A stretch of DNA of 64,000 nt from Gracilibacillus salinarum (GTDB lineage: Bacteria; Bacillota; Bacilli; Bacillales; Amphibacillaceae): the NCBI RefSeq assembly GCF_022919575.1, contig NZ_CP095071.1, positions 1,302,001 through 1,366,000 on the forward strand, given 5' to 3'. Position numbers and translations under genes: made by a program. A model generated the notes under the pieces. That model saw only the letters and a program-made list of their open reading frames with translations. It searched no databases and was not told the origin of the DNA. Below are positions 18,777 to 29,135 of this stretch, piece by piece. Each line of letters opens with the position of its first letter. Position 1 is the first letter of the stretch.

Positions 18777-18806
18777 AAAAACTAAGCATCTGTGCAGACA
18801 CTTAGT
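18777..18806 (-). terminator. Terminator of mecA
   Basis: On the minus strand AACTAAG and CTTAGTT close a hairpin followed by TTTTTTTC. It overlaps the mecA stop codon. Confidence 0.8.
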
Positions 18807-19486
18807 TAACGATTAAAATGTTCTTTCACTTGATAAAGTGCATTTTCGTCAAAGATTGCTTTACCGTACTCTTCGACGATAAATACGGTAACTGTTGATT
18901 CCTGCCCATATTCGAGAATCTGACTAATTAAATCTTCTTGTTCGTCATCCGTCAAATAATCCTCATCAAAGCGGGCAACCAGCATGTATTGTTTATCGTA
19001 ATAATATAACTCATCTCTCATACCAATGGTTGTATCAAAAACATGACTTAATTGAATGATATCTTCTAATTCCTTAAAGCTGACAACCACTACGAAGTCC
19101 TGCCCATATTGCTCGATCTCAGGTTCGTCTTTATCAGCTGGTCCGAATTTTTCCTCAAGAAGAGATTCAATCTTATCATCGACTGGCATGTCAATCGTTT
19201 TACCAGATTCTGTTGGCAACTGAAGATTTTGACCATCTTTCGAGATTTGTGCTTTTGTCACAACAATTTCCAAGCCTTTTTCCATAGCCTGAACTTGAAT
19301 CCATAATGGACCATCGATCTGAAAGTCTTCTTCATTGTAATTGACTTCATCCATTACTTGCCAAAATAGCTGTTCACTCTTCTCGCGATTGTACCAGATC
19401 TCTTCTCTGTCAAAGCCACGATCTTCAATATCCAAGTAAGAGATGTAGAATTTAATTGTATTTTCGTTAATTCTTTCTATTTCCAT
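18806..19486 (-). CDS. mecA: Adaptor protein MecA
   Basis: 226 aa. The N-terminal substrate-binding domain begins MEIERINENTIKFYISYLDI, a highly conserved start. An acidic linker follows at about 80-120, then the C-terminal ClpC-binding domain, ending with alternating hydrophobic strands (ILEYGQESTVTVFIVEEYGKAIF). MecA targets ComK and other proteins to ClpCP. GGGAG lies 8 nt before the ATG. It is monocistronic with a long leader. Spx and YjbH nearby complete an adaptor/proteolysis neighbourhood. Confidence 0.94.
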   Translation of the reverse strand: MEIERINENTIKFYISYLDIEDRGFDREEIWYNREKSEQLFWQVMDEVNYNEEDFQIDGPLWIQVQAMEKGLEIVVTKAQISKDGQNLQLPTESGKTIDMPVDDKIESLLEEKFGPADKDEPEIEQYGQDFVVVVSFKELEDIIQLSHVFDTTIGMRDELYYYDKQYMLVARFDEDYLTDDEQEDLISQILEYGQESTVTVFIVEEYGKAIFDENALYQVKEHFNR

Positions 19487-19778
19487 CTTATACTCTCCCT
19501 TCTTGATAAGTGATTGGGTGGGAAGGGATCACTATTCGTATATCTTAACCCTTATACATACATATACCCTATGGCCAATGAAAGATAACATTATAATCAT
19601 ACTGTTAGTAAAATTAGGTGGATATAACCCCTTTTTATACTACACTTTTTCTTTACCTTCCTATACGTGAAGAAATATAAAAAGGATGTTTCTTCTATTG
19701 TATGATAAACAATGCTTATTTGAAAACATAAAAACTCAAAAAATTAAAATTGGACCGTTGGACATGTATTAATTATAG

Positions 19779-19807
19779 ATTGTAGCTTATTATAACCTAT
19801 TTGTCAC
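19779..19807 (-). promoter_or_regulatory. Probable sigma-A promoter of mecA
   Basis: On the minus strand GTGACA and TACAAT are separated by exactly 17 bp, about 290 nt upstream of the mecA ATG, implying a long untranslated leader. The rest of 19487-20020 is AT-rich with no gene; it holds a hairpin CATGAGTAG/CTACTCATG at 19977-20000. Confidence 0.5.
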
Positions 19808-20023
19808 TAGTTATATGCTGATATTTCAGAAAAATACACGAAATTCCCTTTCAAGAAAATGGCAGTAAATATCCATTGTTTTTTTCGTCAATTTTAGCGA
19901 CAAACTTCGTATTATCTCTTATTATTTTTCATGGATAATAATTAAAATAGAGGATACGTATACCTAATGCAGTTAACATGAGTAGTTGTTGCTACTCATG
20001 GTGGATGGTTGTTCCTATCTAGT

Positions 20024-20058
20024 AAAAAGAGCAGATCCTGTAAGAGATCTGCTCTTTC
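20024..20058 (-). terminator. Terminator of spxA
   Basis: AGAGCAGATC and GATCTGCTCT around an 8-nt loop, with a T run on the minus strand. Confidence 0.88.
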
Positions 20059-20060
20059 AT

Positions 20061-20456
20061 TTAATTGACCATTCGCTGTGCTTCTCTAAGTTGGAACGTA
20101 CGTACAGTTCTAGGTAAGAAGCGACGAATCTCATCTTCGTTATAGCCAACTTGTAGTCTTTTCTCATCTAAAATGATCGGTCTTCTTAACAGCCCCGGAT
20201 TATCTTGAATAAGCTGGAACAAATCCTTTAATGGAAGTTGATCCAAATTCACATTCAGTTTTTGGAATACTTTAGATCGAGTTGAAATGATCTCATCTGT
20301 CCCGTCTTCTGTCATTCTCAAAATTTCTTTAATTTCATCAAGCGTTAGCGGCTCTGAGAAAATATTACGCTCCGTGAATGGGATTTCATGCTCCTCTAAC
20401 CATGCTTTCGCTTTACGACATGATGTACAACTTGGCGAGGTATAAAGTGTTACCAT
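20061..20456 (-). CDS. spxA: Global redox regulator Spx
   Basis: 131 aa, the exact usual length. The ArsC-like thioredoxin fold carries the redox switch CTSC at residues 10-13. The RNA polymerase alpha-CTD contact region ([19 protein letters not shown]) and RRPII are intact. The tail REAQRMVN resembles the ClpXP-recognised end of B. subtilis Spx. It controls thiol-stress genes by binding RNA polymerase and is degraded by ClpXP with YjbH, which is encoded in this window. The 215 nt between yjbC and spxA leave room for its own promoters. Confidence 0.97.
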   Translation of the reverse strand: MVTLYTSPSCTSCRKAKAWLEEHEIPFTERNIFSEPLTLDEIKEILRMTEDGTDEIISTRSKVFQKLNVNLDQLPLKDLFQLIQDNPGLLRRPIILDEKRLQVGYNEDEIRRFLPRTVRTFQLREAQRMVN

Positions 20457-20671
20457 GTAACTTCACTCCTCAATGGATTAATTTATACTGTAGATGACTT
20501 TGCTTTACATCTTTTATTACTTTAAAATAACTTTAATCTACCAACTATGTACTAAGTATACTATATCTTGTGTTGGAATGATAGGGTATTATGTGTTTTT
20601 ATTCACTTTTTACACAATTGCTATCGTTATACTGAGTATACCCTTTTCAACCATCCTTAAACATTTTACTT

Positions 20672-21274
20672 CTATTTTTTTTGATTATTTTTTTGTCTGT
20701 CAAGTGCCTCAAATATATCATCTGCTTCTCGCTCGTTATTATAAGTTAGCACTTCATCCACATGCTGATAGGATCTGCCATAGATTTCTTCATCTTTGTA
20801 CGTGTGGATGTCTTCATACATCTTTTTCATTTGTTGATATATTTCTTCCTCGTTCTCTCCATGTGGCGACCAGAATAAAATCTCCAGTGTATTATGCTCA
20901 TCTGTTGCAAGCGATTTACGTGTGTACCCTATTTTTACAGCATGTTTAAAACCCTCTCGCTGGTAAAATCGCAAACGCTTCGTAGAATCACTATCCGAAT
21001 AATCATACGGCTCTACTTCTAATATAATCGGCTTTTCCTTTTGCTTTAACCTTTCCATCAGCTGATGACCAATACCCCGACCACGGGACTCATTAGACAC
21101 ATAAACATAGTCTATAAATAAGAATGTTGGAAACTCCGCGTACATTAATACGTGATGTATTCCTTCGTCCTTATGATAGACATCGCCTTTCTCCTGAAGT
21201 AAAAGCTCCATATGTTCTTTTGATTTCATTTCCTCCACAGGGAAATATTGATTCAGTTTCTCATACCAATTCAT
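20672..21274 (-). CDS. yjbC: GNAT-family acetyltransferase YjbC
   Basis: 200 aa. The acetyl-CoA-binding motif RGRGIGHQL lies at about residues 65-75, followed by FYQREGF, typical of GNAT enzymes. A charged helical tail (about 150-200) ends the protein. The substrate is unknown. As in B. subtilis it directly precedes spxA, where the two genes can be co-transcribed under stress. The ribosome site is GGGGAG. Confidence 0.88.
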   Translation of the reverse strand: MNWYEKLNQYFPVEEMKSKEHMELLLQEKGDVYHKDEGIHHVLMYAEFPTFLFIDYVYVSNESRGRGIGHQLMERLKQKEKPIILEVEPYDYSDSDSTKRLRFYQREGFKHAVKIGYTRKSLATDEHNTLEILFWSPHGENEEEIYQQMKKMYEDIHTYKDEEIYGRSYQHVDEVLTYNNEREADDIFEALDRQKNNQKK

Positions 21275-21396
21275 CTATTATCTCCCCTTTTATTTATATC
21301 GTTAAATAGAATCACTTACATTTTACCCTATTTCCTATAAATTAATCGTTATTCCGTAAATAAGCTGGCAAAAAATTTTTCTACTCTCAGAGAAAA

Positions 21397-21420
21397 GGCC
21401 TCACTTCGTGCGAGGTCTAA
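21397..21420 (-). terminator. Terminator of the DUF4015 gene
   Basis: On the minus strand GACCTCGCACGAAGTGAGGCC is followed by TTTTCTCT. It overlaps the end of the coding region. Confidence 0.8.
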
Positions 21421-22643
21421 TCCAGTGGTGTGTAGTCCACCCCTTCTGTATAGCTGTTTACAGCATTCCAAAGCAGAAATTCATCAATGCCATTTTCATT
21501 TAATGCTTTAATTTGTGCTTCTACCTCATCTACACCATACTGAAATGTGGAACCACTATATAGCCATGGCGCTTCAAAATCCTGAATCCATGGTCTGGAT
21601 GTTGGTGGATTATCTAAAGCTTCTAACACTTTATTCTCTACTTTCGCATATTCGTTAACAAGCTTATATGGCTCTGTATCCGGCTTATCTATTCCAAAAT
21701 ACGGCGTCCAGTGACTTGGATAAATCATAGAAGATATCACATCAACATTATCAGAAATCTTCGAGAAATTCTGACCGATTCCCGGTGTTTCTTCAATCGT
21801 TGCCGCATAGCCGAAAATATCAACAGAAACATCGACATTATAATATTCTAATTCTTTCTTTGCATAGGACACAAAGTCTGTTACAGCTTTTACACGTTTC
21901 TTGACATTATCAAGGTCAACATCGGCATACTCACCTAAATCATATTGTAACTCATCATCACGTTTTTCGAAACCTTCCGGAAAACGGACATAATCAAACT
22001 GAATTTCCTTAAAGCCTAGTTCAGCAGCTCGTTTAGCGATTTCAACATTGTACTCCCATACTTCTTTTTTAAATGGACTGACGAAAGATTCCCCTTTACC
22101 ATTCGACCATACTTCCCCATCGCTTTCGGTAAATGATAAGTCAGGTCGTGCCTCTGCAAGCATGGTATCCTTAAATACAACAATACGCGCAACCGGATAT
22201 ATACCCTTATCTTCTAAGGCCTTTAACACTTCTTTCGGGTCTTTCATGTAGTTCTTCGCTACACCTTCATATGGTAATTCCTCTTCTGGTTTGTATGTAA
22301 CATAACCATTGTCCTCTTTAATATCAATTACCATACTGTTTAACTCCGTATTATCGATCAGTTTGGTTAATGTCTCAAACCGGCTGCCTCCTGCAGAATT
22401 TCCAGTTACATAAATTCCACGGACCGCATCAGGGTACTCAAAATTCAAGTCCGAGACAAATGAAAATCGAGCTAAAGCTTCAGGCACTTCATGTTTAGCT
22501 AACTTTGACTGATGCTTCTGGTGTGATGTCGCCTTAAGCGTCGGCTCTTCTTCTTCATCTGCTGCACTTACTGCAGGCGTGATACTTGCGAATACTACCA
22601 GCATCAATATCATGGTGACTGGCCATCTTATGTACTTCTGCAT
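21417..22643 (-). CDS. Secreted putative glycoside hydrolase (DUF4015 family)
   Basis: 408 aa with a signal peptide (basic start, hydrophobic 9-22, cleavage near VSA at 27). A charged linker precedes a TIM-barrel-like domain from about residue 75. Conserved stretches include VRGIYVTGNSAGG, NSMVIDIKEDNGYVTY, IYPVARIVVFKD, FKEIQFDYVRFPEGF and SSMIYPSHW. Proteins of this type are annotated as putative glycosyl hydrolases; the substrate is unknown, with cell-wall or exopolysaccharide glycan the likely guess. AGGAG lies 10 nt upstream of the ATG. An R2 repeat sits 25 nt upstream of the start. Confidence 0.8.
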   Translation of the reverse strand: MQKYIRWPVTMILMLVVFASITPAVSAADEEEEPTLKATSHQKHQSKLAKHEVPEALARFSFVSDLNFEYPDAVRGIYVTGNSAGGSRFETLTKLIDNTELNSMVIDIKEDNGYVTYKPEEELPYEGVAKNYMKDPKEVLKALEDKGIYPVARIVVFKDTMLAEARPDLSFTESDGEVWSNGKGESFVSPFKKEVWEYNVEIAKRAAELGFKEIQFDYVRFPEGFEKRDDELQYDLGEYADVDLDNVKKRVKAVTDFVSYAKKELEYYNVDVSVDIFGYAATIEETPGIGQNFSKISDNVDVISSMIYPSHWTPYFGIDKPDTEPYKLVNEYAKVENKVLEALDNPPTSRPWIQDFEAPWLYSGSTFQYGVDEVEAQIKALNENGIDEFLLWNAVNSYTEGVDYTPLD

Positions 22644-22667
22644 GTTCTATCAAACTCCTACAACAAA

Positions 22668-22816
22668 TTTTATCACGACGCTAACCGTCCGTAATACTCC
22701 CACTTCAAGAGAGATAAATAAGAAGCTAAGTGGGGGATTAACGATCGATAACTTCCTGATAAGTTTCGCTAGCAATCAATGGGGGAACGCGCCCAATGAT
22801 TGAAGTCTCACTTTAT
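22668..22816 (-). repeat. R2 repeat, copy c
   Basis: Starts TTTTATCACGACGCTAACCG and ends GTCTCACTTTAT. Both hairpins are present, with base changes matched in the stems: CTCCCACTT...AAGTGGGGG, and CAATCAATGGG...CCCAATGATTG. It lies in the 5' leader of the DUF4015 gene. The remaining bases 22817-22956 hold only the oppF terminator. Confidence 0.8.
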
Positions 22817-22913
22817 GTACAGTATTATTATATAGAATTTTTGTCTTGATTTGTTAAAAATGTCTAAAAAAAATTGCTTTTTTCCAATTTAGTTCTTTTT
22901 CCTTATGATAGAT

Positions 22914-22949
22914 GGAAAAAGCTCCTATCGTCATGATAAGAGCTTTTTC
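22914..22949 (-). terminator. Terminator of the opp operon
   Basis: GAAAAAGCTC and GAGCTTTTTC with TATC/GATA extension around GTCAT. Confidence 0.85.
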
Positions 22950-22956
22950 GTTTTCT

Positions 22957-23874
22957 CTATTCCTTCATTTTCTTAAATTCTGCGTCTGTGCATAATACCC
23001 AGTGACCTGGTTTGACTTCACGGAATTCAGAACCATCTGTATCGTGCTTAGCAGGATCATATAAGGTTCGCTCACGCGTCCGTTCAAAGTCAGGATCTGG
23101 CAGAGGTATAGCAGATAAAAGTGACTTTGTATAAGGATGCAGTGGATTATTGTATAATTCATCAGCATCTGCTAATTCAACAATTCTGCCAAAATACATA
23201 ACCGCTATCCGGTCACTGATATATTTCACCATGGAAAGGTCATGGGCAATAAACAGATATGTTAAGCCATGTTCTTTTTGCAGCTCTTTCATCAGGTTAA
23301 CGACTTGCGCCTGAATCGACACATCCAGTGCAGAAATAGGCTCATCTGCAATGATAAATTCCGGATCTACTGCGAGTGCTCTCGCAATACCGATACGTTG
23401 ACGCTGACCGCCACTGAATTCGTGTGGATAACGGGTAGCATGTTCTTTATTTAAACCGACAGTATCCAGCAACTCTTCTACACGCTTTGTTTTCTCTTTT
23501 TCATTCTTTATCAAACCATGTATTTCTATACCTTCTAAGATAATTTCCTTTACCGTCATTCGCGGATTAAGCGAAGCATAAGGATCCTGGAAAATCATTT
23601 GCATCGAACGGTTAAATTGTTTTAAATCTTTCTTTGATTTCTTGCCATGGACATCAATGCCATTAAATTTAACCTCTCCGCTTGTTGCATCGTATAAACG
23701 GATAATCGTTCTTCCTGTCGTAGATTTACCACAGCCTGACTCACCAACAAGTCCAAAGGTTTCGCCACGATAGATATCAAAGCTGATACCATCTACTGCT
23801 TTCACGATTCCTTTTCTGCCAGTATGGAAATGCTGTTTCAAATCTTTTACTTCTAAAATTTTTTCCTGACTCAT
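22957..23874 (-). CDS. oppF: Oligopeptide ABC transporter ATP-binding protein OppF
   Basis: 305 aa ABC ATPase: Walker [11 protein letters not shown]-loop in [13 protein letters not shown], signature [14 protein letters not shown], Walker [13 protein letters not shown], and the Opp/Dpp C-terminal extension ([20 protein letters not shown]). It powers peptide uptake together with OppD. Its ATG overlaps the oppD stop by 4 nt. It is the last gene of the operon. Confidence 0.95.
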   Translation of the reverse strand: MSQEKILEVKDLKQHFHTGRKGIVKAVDGISFDIYRGETFGLVGESGCGKSTTGRTIIRLYDATSGEVKFNGIDVHGKKSKKDLKQFNRSMQMIFQDPYASLNPRMTVKEIILEGIEIHGLIKNEKEKTKRVEELLDTVGLNKEHATRYPHEFSGGQRQRIGIARALAVDPEFIIADEPISALDVSIQAQVVNLMKELQKEHGLTYLFIAHDLSMVKYISDRIAVMYFGRIVELADADELYNNPLHPYTKSLLSAIPLPDPDFERTRERTLYDPAKHDTDGSEFREVKPGHWVLCTDAEFKKMKE

Positions 23875-24932
23875 GATGGGTTTTCCTCCCCTGCTGAGCT
23901 ATCTCGTCTTGCCATACCTTTCATGCGCAGTTTTACCGCCGCAGGCGGTTCCACTTTCGGCGCATCCTCATGCAATAACCATGTTGCGGCATAATGAGTA
24001 TCCGAAACCTGGAACATCGGAGGTTCTTCCTCTAAGTCAATTTGTAACGCATAATCATTACGTGCAGCAAACGCGTCCCCTTTAGGAGGATGCATAAGAT
24101 CTGGTGGTGTACCTGGAATCGCCGTTAATTTCTCCTCAGTACTATCTACTGTTGGCATCGAGCCTAATAAGCCCCATGTATAAGGGTGCTGCGGGTTATA
24201 AAAGACGTCATCAACGGTTCCTGTCTCGACAATTTTTCCTGCATACATAACAGCTACACGATCAGCAACGTTGGCTACTACGCCTAAGTCGTGTGTGATG
24301 AAAATGATCGACGTATCCATTTTTTTCTGGATATCTTTCATTAATTCAAGAATCTGTGCCTGAATCGTAACATCCAATGCAGTAGTTGGTTCATCACAAA
24401 TTAACATTTTTGGGTTACATGCCAGTGCAATGGCAATAACGACCCGTTGTCTCATACCACCTGAGAACTGATGCGGAAACTGATTAATTCTAGTATCCGG
24501 CTGCGGAATACCTACTAGTTCTAATAATTCAATTGCACGATTTTTTGCTGCTGCTTTTGACATTTTTTGATGCAAAATTAAACCTTCCATAATCTGTTTA
24601 CCGATTTTCATGGTTGGGTTCAATGAAGTCATCGGATCCTGGAAAATCATTGAAATATCTTTCCCACGGATTTTTTGCATTTCTTTATTGGATAGTTTCG
24701 CTAAGTCTTTTCCTTCAAACAGGATCTCACCTTCTGGTATACGTCCTGCTGGTTTTGCTACAAGTCCCATCAAAGCTTTCGTAGTTACCGACTTACCTGA
24801 ACCGGACTCCCCTACAATAGCCAAGGTTTCCCCTTTATTTAATTGAAAATTTACGCCTCGTACAGCCTGAACACTACCACCATACGTATCAAACGTTACA
24901 TGTAAATTACGAACATCTAAAATTGGATCCAT
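23871..24932 (-). CDS. oppD: Oligopeptide ABC transporter ATP-binding protein OppD
   Basis: 353 aa from ATG 24932 (AGGTGG 5 nt upstream; the in-frame GTG at 24941 lies inside that site). Walker A is GESGSGKSV, the signature is [14 protein letters not shown] and Walker B is [12 protein letters not shown]. The C-terminal domain has the usual [12 protein letters not shown] and a [21 protein letters not shown] segment where other members carry the cysteines of a 4Fe-4S site; cysteines appear absent here. It is the partner ATPase of OppF. Confidence 0.95.
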   Translation of the reverse strand: MDPILDVRNLHVTFDTYGGSVQAVRGVNFQLNKGETLAIVGESGSGKSVTTKALMGLVAKPAGRIPEGEILFEGKDLAKLSNKEMQKIRGKDISMIFQDPMTSLNPTMKIGKQIMEGLILHQKMSKAAAKNRAIELLELVGIPQPDTRINQFPHQFSGGMRQRVVIAIALACNPKMLICDEPTTALDVTIQAQILELMKDIQKKMDTSIIFITHDLGVVANVADRVAVMYAGKIVETGTVDDVFYNPQHPYTWGLLGSMPTVDSTEEKLTAIPGTPPDLMHPPKGDAFAARNDYALQIDLEEEPPMFQVSDTHYAATWLLHEDAPKVEPPAAVKLRMKGMARRDSSAGEENPS

Positions 24933-24942
24933 ATGCTCCACC

Positions 24943-26094
24943 TCACTTTCTCATCTTAGGATCTAACGCATCCCGCAGACCGTCTGCTAAAATATTGAAG
25001 CCAATCATTAGTAACGAAATAATAACAGCTGGGAATAATAACATATATGGATATACTCGATAGCTGTCAAATGCTGAGTCAATTAAGGTACCGAGTGATG
25101 CGATTGGTGGCTGAAGTCCTAAACCGATAAAGCTTAAGAACGATTCAAAGAAAATCGCACTCGGGATCGTAAACATCGTGTTAATGATAATAACACTGAT
25201 GACGTTCGGTATTAAATGTTTCATAAGAATTCTGCTGTCATTCGCACCTAACGTACGAGCTGCCAAAATAAACTCCTGATTTTTCAATTTCAATACTTGA
25301 CCACGAACAATCCTCGCCATACCGATCCAGCCGGTAATAGTTAAGGCAATCGTAATCGCCAGTAAGCCTGGATTCAGCAAGATAATCATCAGGATAACAA
25401 TTACCAAGTTCGGAATACCAGATAATACCTCAATAATTCGTTGCATAATATTATCTGTACGTCCGCCATAGTAACCGGAAACTCCGCCATAAAGAACCCC
25501 TATGACCATATCAATCATCGCTGCTAAGAAACCGATATACAAGGAGATTTGAGTACCTTTCCAAATCCTTGTCCATAAATCTCGGCCCATTTTGTCGGTA
25601 CCGAACCAGAAGTATTCATCTTCAAAGCCTTGAGCAGCATAGGCATTTGCATCAATCGCAACGGTATAATAGCCATCGTCACTTTCTTCTGGCGTTAAAA
25701 CTACTTCTTTACTACGAACATACTGCTCTTCTAGCTCATAGCCTTCCATTCCACGTTGGATGGCCTCTTCTTCTGTAGCACCTTGTACTTCATAGGTTTG
25801 ATAACCATCAAAGCCTAACCACCCCAAGCCTTGAATCTTCGGTGGCAGATATGCTGCATCGTAATTCGCCTCTTCTATGTCATAGTCATTAAAGAACGGT
25901 CCTACTAATGCCATAAATATGATAAATACTAATACGATTAATCCAAAAATTGCCCCTTTATTTTTGGTTAACCTGATCCAGGCATCCTTCCAGTAGGAGA
26001 GCTGAGGACGCGTCAGTTCTTCACCACGTTCCTCCGCTAAATGGACTCGTTTAAACTTATCCGGGCTAATTTTCTTGTTTGAATGGTTGTCCAT
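24943..26094 (-). CDS. oppC: Oligopeptide ABC transporter permease OppC, with extracytoplasmic insertion
   Basis: 383 aa, clearly longer than the usual ~300. The N-terminal cytosolic stretch and TM1 (about 48-70) are followed by about 100 extracytoplasmic residues (roughly 75-170, acidic, including a run of TEEEAIQRGMEGYELEEQYV). The standard permease core then follows, with the EAA loop GANDSRILMKHLIPN. The ATG overlaps the oppB stop by 1 nt (TAATG). It forms the channel with OppB. Confidence 0.93.
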   Translation of the reverse strand: MDNHSNKKISPDKFKRVHLAEERGEELTRPQLSYWKDAWIRLTKNKGAIFGLIVLVFIIFMALVGPFFNDYDIEEANYDAAYLPPKIQGLGWLGFDGYQTYEVQGATEEEAIQRGMEGYELEEQYVRSKEVVLTPEESDDGYYTVAIDANAYAAQGFEDEYFWFGTDKMGRDLWTRIWKGTQISLYIGFLAAMIDMVIGVLYGGVSGYYGGRTDNIMQRIIEVLSGIPNLVIVILMIILLNPGLLAITIALTITGWIGMARIVRGQVLKLKNQEFILAARTLGANDSRILMKHLIPNVISVIIINTMFTIPSAIFFESFLSFIGLGLQPPIASLGTLIDSAFDSYRVYPYMLLFPAVIISLLMIGFNILADGLRDALDPKMRK

Positions 26095-27026
26095 TATTTC
26101 TTCCCTCCCGAAATACGGATACGTGGATCAATTAATCCGTACAATAAATCAACAATTAGAATAACCACAATGAATAAAATAGAGAATAACATCGTAGTAC
26201 CCATAATAACTGGATAATCTTTCGTGTTGATTGAGCTTACGAATTGTTCCCCAATACCCGGTACCGCAAAGATTTGTTCAATTACTAATGTACCGGTCAT
26301 CAAACTAACCGTCATCGGTCCTAATACGGTGATAACCGGAATTAATGCGTTTCGCATTGCATGTTTAAACATTATACTGTTACTGGATACCCCTTTGGCG
26401 CGCGCCAATTCAATATAATCAGACCCTAATACCTCAAGCATTTCTGTACGCATGAATCGTGCACAGATGGCCAATGGGAATATCATTAATGCAATCGTCG
26501 GTAAGACCGTGTGGATCGGTGTTTCCCAGAAAGATGGCGGGAATAATCTCCACTGAACCGCTAAATAATACTGCAAAATGCCTGCAAATACAAAGGACGG
26601 AATCGAAATCCCTATTACCGCAATAACATTTGACGTATAATCGACCCATGTATTATGTCGGATCGCAGCGATCATACCTAAAATAATCCCCAATATTGCC
26701 CCAATAATTAATGCTTGTGCTCCTAATTGTGCAGATGGACCAAGTCGATCTAGTATTACGTCTGTAACCGCTCGATTATCATATTGAAACGACACGCCTA
26801 AATCACCTTGCACCATACCAGTAATATATTTGACATACTGTACCGGCACCGGCTCATCCAAACCATAGTGTTCCAGCATTGACTGATACTGTTCTTCCGA
26901 CATTTTTTGCGCATTTGCGTCAAAAGGAGAGCCCGGAAGCATCTTCATTAGAAAAAATGTTGCTGTTGCTATGATGAATAACGTGATGATCATGTATATA
27001 AGTCGTTGCAGTATATATTTGGCCAT
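26094..27026 (-). CDS. oppB: Oligopeptide ABC transporter permease OppB
   Basis: 310 aa from ATG 27026 with AGGAGG 8 nt upstream; a GTG at 27035 overlaps that site. It has six membrane segments: TM1 near 10-30, then the periplasmic-type loop with GLDEPVPVQYVKYI, and the EAA motif ELARAKGVSSNSIMFKHAMRN. It is an inner permease subunit. It lies 140 nt after oppA, with an intervening hairpin that probably lowers expression of oppBCDF relative to oppA. Confidence 0.94.
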   Translation of the reverse strand: MAKYILQRLIYMIITLFIIATATFFLMKMLPGSPFDANAQKMSEEQYQSMLEHYGLDEPVPVQYVKYITGMVQGDLGVSFQYDNRAVTDVILDRLGPSAQLGAQALIIGAILGIILGMIAAIRHNTWVDYTSNVIAVIGISIPSFVFAGILQYYLAVQWRLFPPSFWETPIHTVLPTIALMIFPLAICARFMRTEMLEVLGSDYIELARAKGVSSNSIMFKHAMRNALIPVITVLGPMTVSLMTGTLVIEQIFAVPGIGEQFVSSINTKDYPVIMGTTMLFSILFIVVILIVDLLYGLIDPRIRISGGKK

Positions 27027-27110
27027 CGCATCCACCTCCTATTATTTCGCTAAATAATTTTATAATTGACAAAATATTCACACTATTAGCTGGAAAGGAT
27101 AAAAGAGAGT

Positions 27111-27148
27111 ATAGCTCATCTAATCATTGGCTATACTCTCTTTTCCAT
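27111..27148 (-). terminator. Attenuating hairpin between oppA and oppB
   Basis: AGAGAGTATAGC and GCTATACTCTCT around a 14-nt loop, with a T-rich tail on the minus strand. An intercistronic terminator after the binding-protein gene is a common way to keep OppA in excess. Confidence 0.75.
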
Positions 27149-27167
27149 TATTTGATATTAGATAAGC

Positions 27168-28865
27168 TTACTTTTGAATATCTACATATTTAAAGCTGTA
27201 ATCATTACCAAATGGATTCAAGGTATCCATACCTTTTACATAGTCTTTAGAAAGCACGGATGTTTTACGTTGCATGATCGGTGCAATGGCTGCATCGTCT
27301 AAAGCAATTTTTTCTGCTTGTTGCAATGCTTCAAAACGCTCAACAGGTTTTGTAGCAAGTTCACCTTTTGCAGATTCTACAAGTGCATCGTATTCTTCGT
27401 TAGAATAACCAACATCATTGTTCTCTCCATCCGTTATCCAAAGGTCTACAAAAGAAATGGCATCTTTATAGTCTGGACCCCATCCAGAAACCGCTAATTC
27501 ATATTCATGTGTACGCATTAATTCAAGCTGTTGCGCCCATGGTACGTTAACTGTTTCAAGTGTAAGTCCTTCTAAATTTTTCTCTAATTCTGTTTTCATG
27601 TAATCACTGATTGATTTTGACACATCAGTGTCACCACTTAAGAAACTGATCGTTACTTCTTCAAAACCTAATTCTTCTTTTGCTTTATTCCAGTATTCTT
27701 TCGCTGCTTCCACATCAAACGCTAATACGTCACTGCCTGTTTGGAAGTCTTCACCGGTTTCTGGGTGTTCTACAAAACCAGAAGGCACGAAATAGTTAAC
27801 GGGTTCAGAATCGTTACCATAAGCTACATCAATGTACGATTGTTTATCGAAACCTTTTGCAAGTGCCATTCTGAAGTTAAGGTTTTGCATATATTCACCT
27901 TTTTCAGCTGACGCCTGATTCATCTTTAACCAGAAAACACTTGTTTCTGTTAAGGATTTAAATTCTGGGCTTGTCTGATTGTCTTTTACTTGTGCACCTT
28001 GTAAAGATACTCGGTCTAATTCACCAACTTCATAGTTAGAAAGACCTGTATCTGCATCTTTTACTACTTTTACGTTAATACCATCTAATGCTACATTTTC
28101 AGCATCCCAATATTCTGTGTTCTTTTCTAAAACCCATCCTGCTTCTGTGTTCCATTCAGTCATTTTGAACGGACCGTTTGATAGCATATTTTCAGGTGTT
28201 AAAGCAAAATCTTCACCTTGCTCTTCAACAAATTCTTGATTTAATGGGAAGAACGTCATAAATGCTGCATAAGAATCCATATATGGTACTGCTTTTTCTA
28301 ATTCTACTACAAATGTATAATCATCAGGAGCACTTACTCCTAATTCAGAAGCTTCCATATTACCAGCATAGATTTCAGCTGCATTTTTAATCTTACCACT
28401 CATTAGATAGTTAGCGTAAAAAGAACCATTATCTGGATTAATGGCACGTTGCCAACCATAAACGAAGTCTTGTGCTGTTACAGGTTCTCCATTTTCCCAT
28501 GTTGCATCTTCACGCAAATGAAAAGTATAAGTCAAACCATCCTCACTAATTTCTGTTTCGTCTTTATTTGCAACACCTGATACAATTTCACCACCAGTTG
28601 CTATACGATATAACCCCTCATAGACAGCTGAAACATATTGGAAAGATACATTATCTTCAGCCATAATCGGATCCATTGTAGGAATATCCGCAGTAGCCGC
28701 AATATTTAAGACTTTCTCTTCATCTGATTGCGTACTCTCAGATTCTGTAGTACTTCCTTCGTCCTCTGATCCTTCTTCAGAATCACTTCCTGTTGTTGAA
28801 CATGCTGCAAGTACTAGTCCTAAAAGCAGAGCTACTACCAGCAATAACCATTTGTTTTGTCTCAT
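27168..28865 (-). CDS. oppA: Oligopeptide-binding lipoprotein OppA
   Basis: 565 aa. A lipoprotein signal with lipobox LAAC (Cys22) is followed by a Ser/Glu/Asp-rich tether (about 23-50). The rest is an SBP_bac_5 domain with TADIPTMDPIMAEDNVSFQ, GLYRI, TYTFHLREDATWENGEPVTAQDFVYGW at about 115 onward, and PNPFG-like C-terminal motifs. The extreme acidity fits a salt-tolerant surface protein. It captures peptides outside the membrane for OppBCDF and can affect sporulation and competence signalling. The ribosome site is AGGGGG. Confidence 0.95.
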   Translation of the reverse strand: MRQNKWLLLVVALLLGLVLAACSTTGSDSEEGSEDEGSTTESESTQSDEEKVLNIAATADIPTMDPIMAEDNVSFQYVSAVYEGLYRIATGGEIVSGVANKDETEISEDGLTYTFHLREDATWENGEPVTAQDFVYGWQRAINPDNGSFYANYLMSGKIKNAAEIYAGNMEASELGVSAPDDYTFVVELEKAVPYMDSYAAFMTFFPLNQEFVEEQGEDFALTPENMLSNGPFKMTEWNTEAGWVLEKNTEYWDAENVALDGINVKVVKDADTGLSNYEVGELDRVSLQGAQVKDNQTSPEFKSLTETSVFWLKMNQASAEKGEYMQNLNFRMALAKGFDKQSYIDVAYGNDSEPVNYFVPSGFVEHPETGEDFQTGSDVLAFDVEAAKEYWNKAKEELGFEEVTISFLSGDTDVSKSISDYMKTELEKNLEGLTLETVNVPWAQQLELMRTHEYELAVSGWGPDYKDAISFVDLWITDGENNDVGYSNEEYDALVESAKGELATKPVERFEALQQAEKIALDDAAIAPIMQRKTSVLSKDYVKGMDTLNPFGNDYSFKYVDIQK

Positions 28866-29135
28866 TAATTAAACCCCCTAGTTTTATTAATTTATTATGA
28901 AGACAAATTTAACAACTCTTATTATACAAGGAATTTTCACACAATTCACTAAATTTTTATACATTTTGTTAAAAAAACTAATAAAATAGACCGATTTGCG
29001 CGAAAAAATGGTATATTAGTCTTATTTTCTTGATTATATTTGGAATATTGTGAGTTTTCTTTATTTTTTGACTATTCTGATAATTGATTTTAAGGTTATC
29101 ATACTGCATAATTAGCTTGAAAGGAGAAACGATTC

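Noticed and set aside
20494..20949. 151-codon plus-strand open frame over the spxA-yjbC gap
   Set aside because: Most of it is antisense to the well-supported yjbC gene and it lacks a ribosome site.
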